A stretch of 23,042 bases of DNA from Actinomycetota bacterium (GTDB taxonomy: Bacteria > Actinomycetota > Actinomycetes > Streptosporangiales > Streptosporangiaceae). The stretch's first letter is position 1. Each line of letters opens with the position of its first letter. The notes beneath the pieces are model-generated. The model made no database searches. It saw only the letters and a list, made by a program, of their open reading frames with translations, and was not told the origin of the DNA. The DNA is taken from contig PLIQ01000115.1 of the NCBI GenBank assembly GCA_003140115.1, positions 27,306 through 50,347 of the forward strand, in the 5' to 3' direction. Of this stretch, positions 21,315 through 23,042 are shown piece by piece. The position numbers and the translations under genes were made by a program.

Positions 21315-23042
21315 CTAATGCCGCCTGCTCTGGCCGCCGAACCTAGCCGCCACTGTCCGGGCCAGGAACCCGAATTCTGCTACCCGCAGGACCCGGGCGC
21401 ACAGCGCGTACAGCAGCACCGCGCCGCCGCCGCCGACCACCGTGACCAGCAGGCCGTAGCCCGCGCTGGGGTCATGCACGACATGCCCGGCGCCGATCAT
21501 GACCGCCACCGCGAAGACCAGGCCGGGCACGGTGGCCAGGTGCATCCGGGTCAGGCTGCGGGCGATGGCCCAGCCGTCCAGGCTGCCGACCCGCCGCAGC
21601 AGCAGGGCCCAGCCGACGATCGCCCCGGTCAGGTTGGCTACTCCGTACGCGACGCCCAGCCCGGCCACCACCTCCAGGCGGGGCAGCATGGACAGCGCGA
21701 CGTAGCTGGCCGCGATGCTGACGGCCATGGTGATGAGGCCGACCAACGCGGCGGTCCGGCTGTCCTGGAACGAGTAGAACACCCGTAGTTGCAGCTGGGT
21801 CAGCATGTACGGGACCAGGCCGAGGGAGAACAGGCCGAAGACCTCGCCGATGTACCTGGCGTGGTCGGTTCCGGCGTAGGAGAGCAGGAACTCGGCCAGC
21901 GGGCCGCCGAGCAGGCCGAGGTAGATGGCGGCGGGCACCACGATCACCGAGGCCAGCCGGACGCCGATGGAGAAGTCGTCCCGGACCAGGGAGTAGCGGC
22001 GGGCGCTGGCGTGCTCGCTCATCCGCGGCAGCAGCGCCGTGATCACCGAGATGCCGATGATGGCGTAGGGCAACTGGAACAGCTGCCAGGCGATGGAGTA
22101 TGCGGAGTAGCCGTTCGCCCCGGGCGAGGCCGCGTTCGCGATGATCTGGACGATCAGGCTGCCGACCCACACCGAGACCACGTAGACCAGCATCCAGCTG
22201 GCCATCCGGCCCATCTCGGACACTTCACCCGGCTTGAACCCGAGCGTGGGCCGCCAGTGGAAGCCGGCTCCGCGCAGCGACGGGAACAGGGCCGCGGTCT
22301 GCGCCACGACGCCCAGCGTGGTCCCGATGCCGAGCAGCTGCACCCCGAACGCGGAGATGTTCTGCGGGTCCTTGCCCCGGCCCACCGTGACGATGAAGAA
22401 CCCGCCGACCGCGATGACGACCAGGTTGTTGATGACCGGCGTCCACATCGGCGCCGCGAACCGGCCGCGGGTGTTCAGCACCGCGCCGATCAGCGAGCTC
22501 ATGCCGTAGAAGAAGATCTGCGGGACGAAGAAGTAGGCCCATATCACCATCAGGTGGTGCTCGGCGCCGAGCGGGCTCCCGGGCGGGCCGTGGATGGTGG
22601 GCGCGTACAGGTCGACCAGCGGGCCGGCCAGCAGCGTGGCCACCACGGTGACCACCAGCAGGGCCAGCGCGCCCAGGGTGAACATCCGCTGCGCGTACGC
22701 CTCGCCGTGGTCCGGGTCGCGCCGGGCCGCCCGGACCAGCAGCGGCACGACCACACTGGTGAAGATGCCGCCCAGCATGAGGTAGTAGATGGCGTTCGGC
22801 AGCGTGTTGGCGTTGTTATAGGCATTGCCGAGAAAGAGCACGCCGGTCGCGTAGACCAGGATCAGGGTGCGCAGGAACCCGGTGCCCCGGGAGGCCAGGG
22901 TGCCGACCGCCATGCCGGCGCCGGAGCGGACCAGGCTCGGTCGCGGGGTGGCGCGCGACCCGGCCGGCCGCGACAGCCGCGGACCTCCTGTGGGCCCTCC
23001 TGGCGGGCCCGTCGGCGGGCGCCCGGGCGGACCGTCGGCCGC
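21315..23042 (-). CDS. murJ: Lipid II flippase MurJ (MviN), 5' partial
   Basis: Polytopic membrane protein of the MOP superfamily that flips lipid II for peptidoglycan synthesis. 575 residues are visible with about 14 hydrophobic segments. The conserved start of the core is MAVGTLASRGTGFLRT, followed by NAIYYLMLGGIFTSVVVPLL and later YGMSSLIGAVLNTRGRFAAP. The frame stays open past the ATG at 22913 to the window edge with a Gly/Pro/Arg-rich cytoplasmic extension (GPPGGPTGGPRLS) and no in-frame ATG or GTG, so the true start lies outside the window. Such extensions are common in actinobacterial MurJ. It heads the minus-strand run pseudokinase-sigM-anti-sigma-trxB-trxA. Confidence 0.95.
   Translation of the reverse strand, partial: AADGPPGRPPTGPPGGPTGGPRLSRPAGSRATPRPSLVRSGAGMAVGTLASRGTGFLRTLILVYATGVLFLGNAYNNANTLPNAIYYLMLGGIFTSVVVPLLVRAARRDPDHGEAYAQRMFTLGALALLVVTVVATLLAGPLVDLYAPTIHGPPGSPLGAEHHLMVIWAYFFVPQIFFYGMSSLIGAVLNTRGRFAAPMWTPVINNLVVIAVGGFFIVTVGRGKDPQNISAFGVQLLGIGTTLGVVAQTAALFPSLRGAGFHWRPTLGFKPGEVSEMGRMASWMLVYVVSVWVGSLIVQIIANAASPGANGYSAYSIAWQLFQLPYAIIGISVITALLPRMSEHASARRYSLVRDDFSIGVRLASVIVVPAAIYLGLLGGPLAEFLLSYAGTDHARYIGEVFGLFSLGLVPYMLTQLQLRVFYSFQDSRTAALVGLITMAVSIAASYVALSMLPRLEVVAGLGVAYGVANLTGAIVGWALLLRRVGSLDGWAIARSLTRMHLATVPGLVFAVAVMIGAGHVVHDPSAGYGLLVTVVGGGGAVLLYALCARVLRVAEFGFLARTVAARFGGQSRRH

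Overview
This window is the replication-origin neighbourhood of a high-GC actinomycete chromosome. The order dnaN-dnaA-rpmH-rnpA-yidD-yidC-jag-rsmG-parA-parB, followed further on by trxA-trxB-anti-sigma-sigM-pseudokinase-murJ, is the classic actinobacterial oriC synteny. Codon use is strongly GC-rich, GTG/TTG starts are frequent, and the DnaA boxes have the TTGTCCACA form. The species cannot be fixed from sequence alone. No tRNA, rRNA, CRISPR array, insertion sequence or prophage was seen.

Layout. (1) 1-2775, minus strand: dnaN (3' end cut by the window edge) and dnaA, separated by a 268-bp origin spacer. (2) 3037-6375, plus strand: rpmH, rnpA, yidD, yidC, jag and rsmG, a tightly packed ribosome / RNase P / membrane-insertion cluster. 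(3) 6565-8549, plus strand: parA-parB, the chromosome segregation pair. (4) 8616-10117, minus strand: a stand-alone LAGLIDADG-type protein, and a membrane-anchored protein with an M23/LytM-like fold that lacks the usual metal ligands. (5) 10289-13614: threonine aldolase and an MFS transporter (minus), divergent from a LysR regulator (plus). (6) 13671-16653: ddl and a PLP aminotransferase (minus operon), divergent from a GNAT protein (plus). (7) 16692-23042, minus strand: murJ, pseudokinase, sigM, anti-sigma factor, trxB and trxA in transcription order; murJ is cut at its 5' end by the window edge.

How the parts fit. Region 1 starts replication, region 3 segregates the new origins, region 2 supplies translation and membrane-insertion factors, and region 7 joins lipid II flipping to an envelope/redox stress regulon (ECF sigma, ZAS anti-sigma, thioredoxin system). 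Regions 4-6 sit where Mycobacterium tuberculosis has only cwlM and one further gene between trxC and parB. They hold amino-acid and cell-wall precursor enzymes plus the least characterised genes.

Most notable: DnaA-box-like nonamers spaced 11-12 bp apart in both origin spacers; a LAGLIDADG protein next to parB; an M23-like protein with Gln in place of the metal-binding His; an rnpA frame whose conserved N-terminus lies upstream of any ATG/GTG/TTG and whose 3' end runs into yidD; a very strong G-quadruplex motif between convergent genes; and a degenerate kinase encoded separately from murJ.
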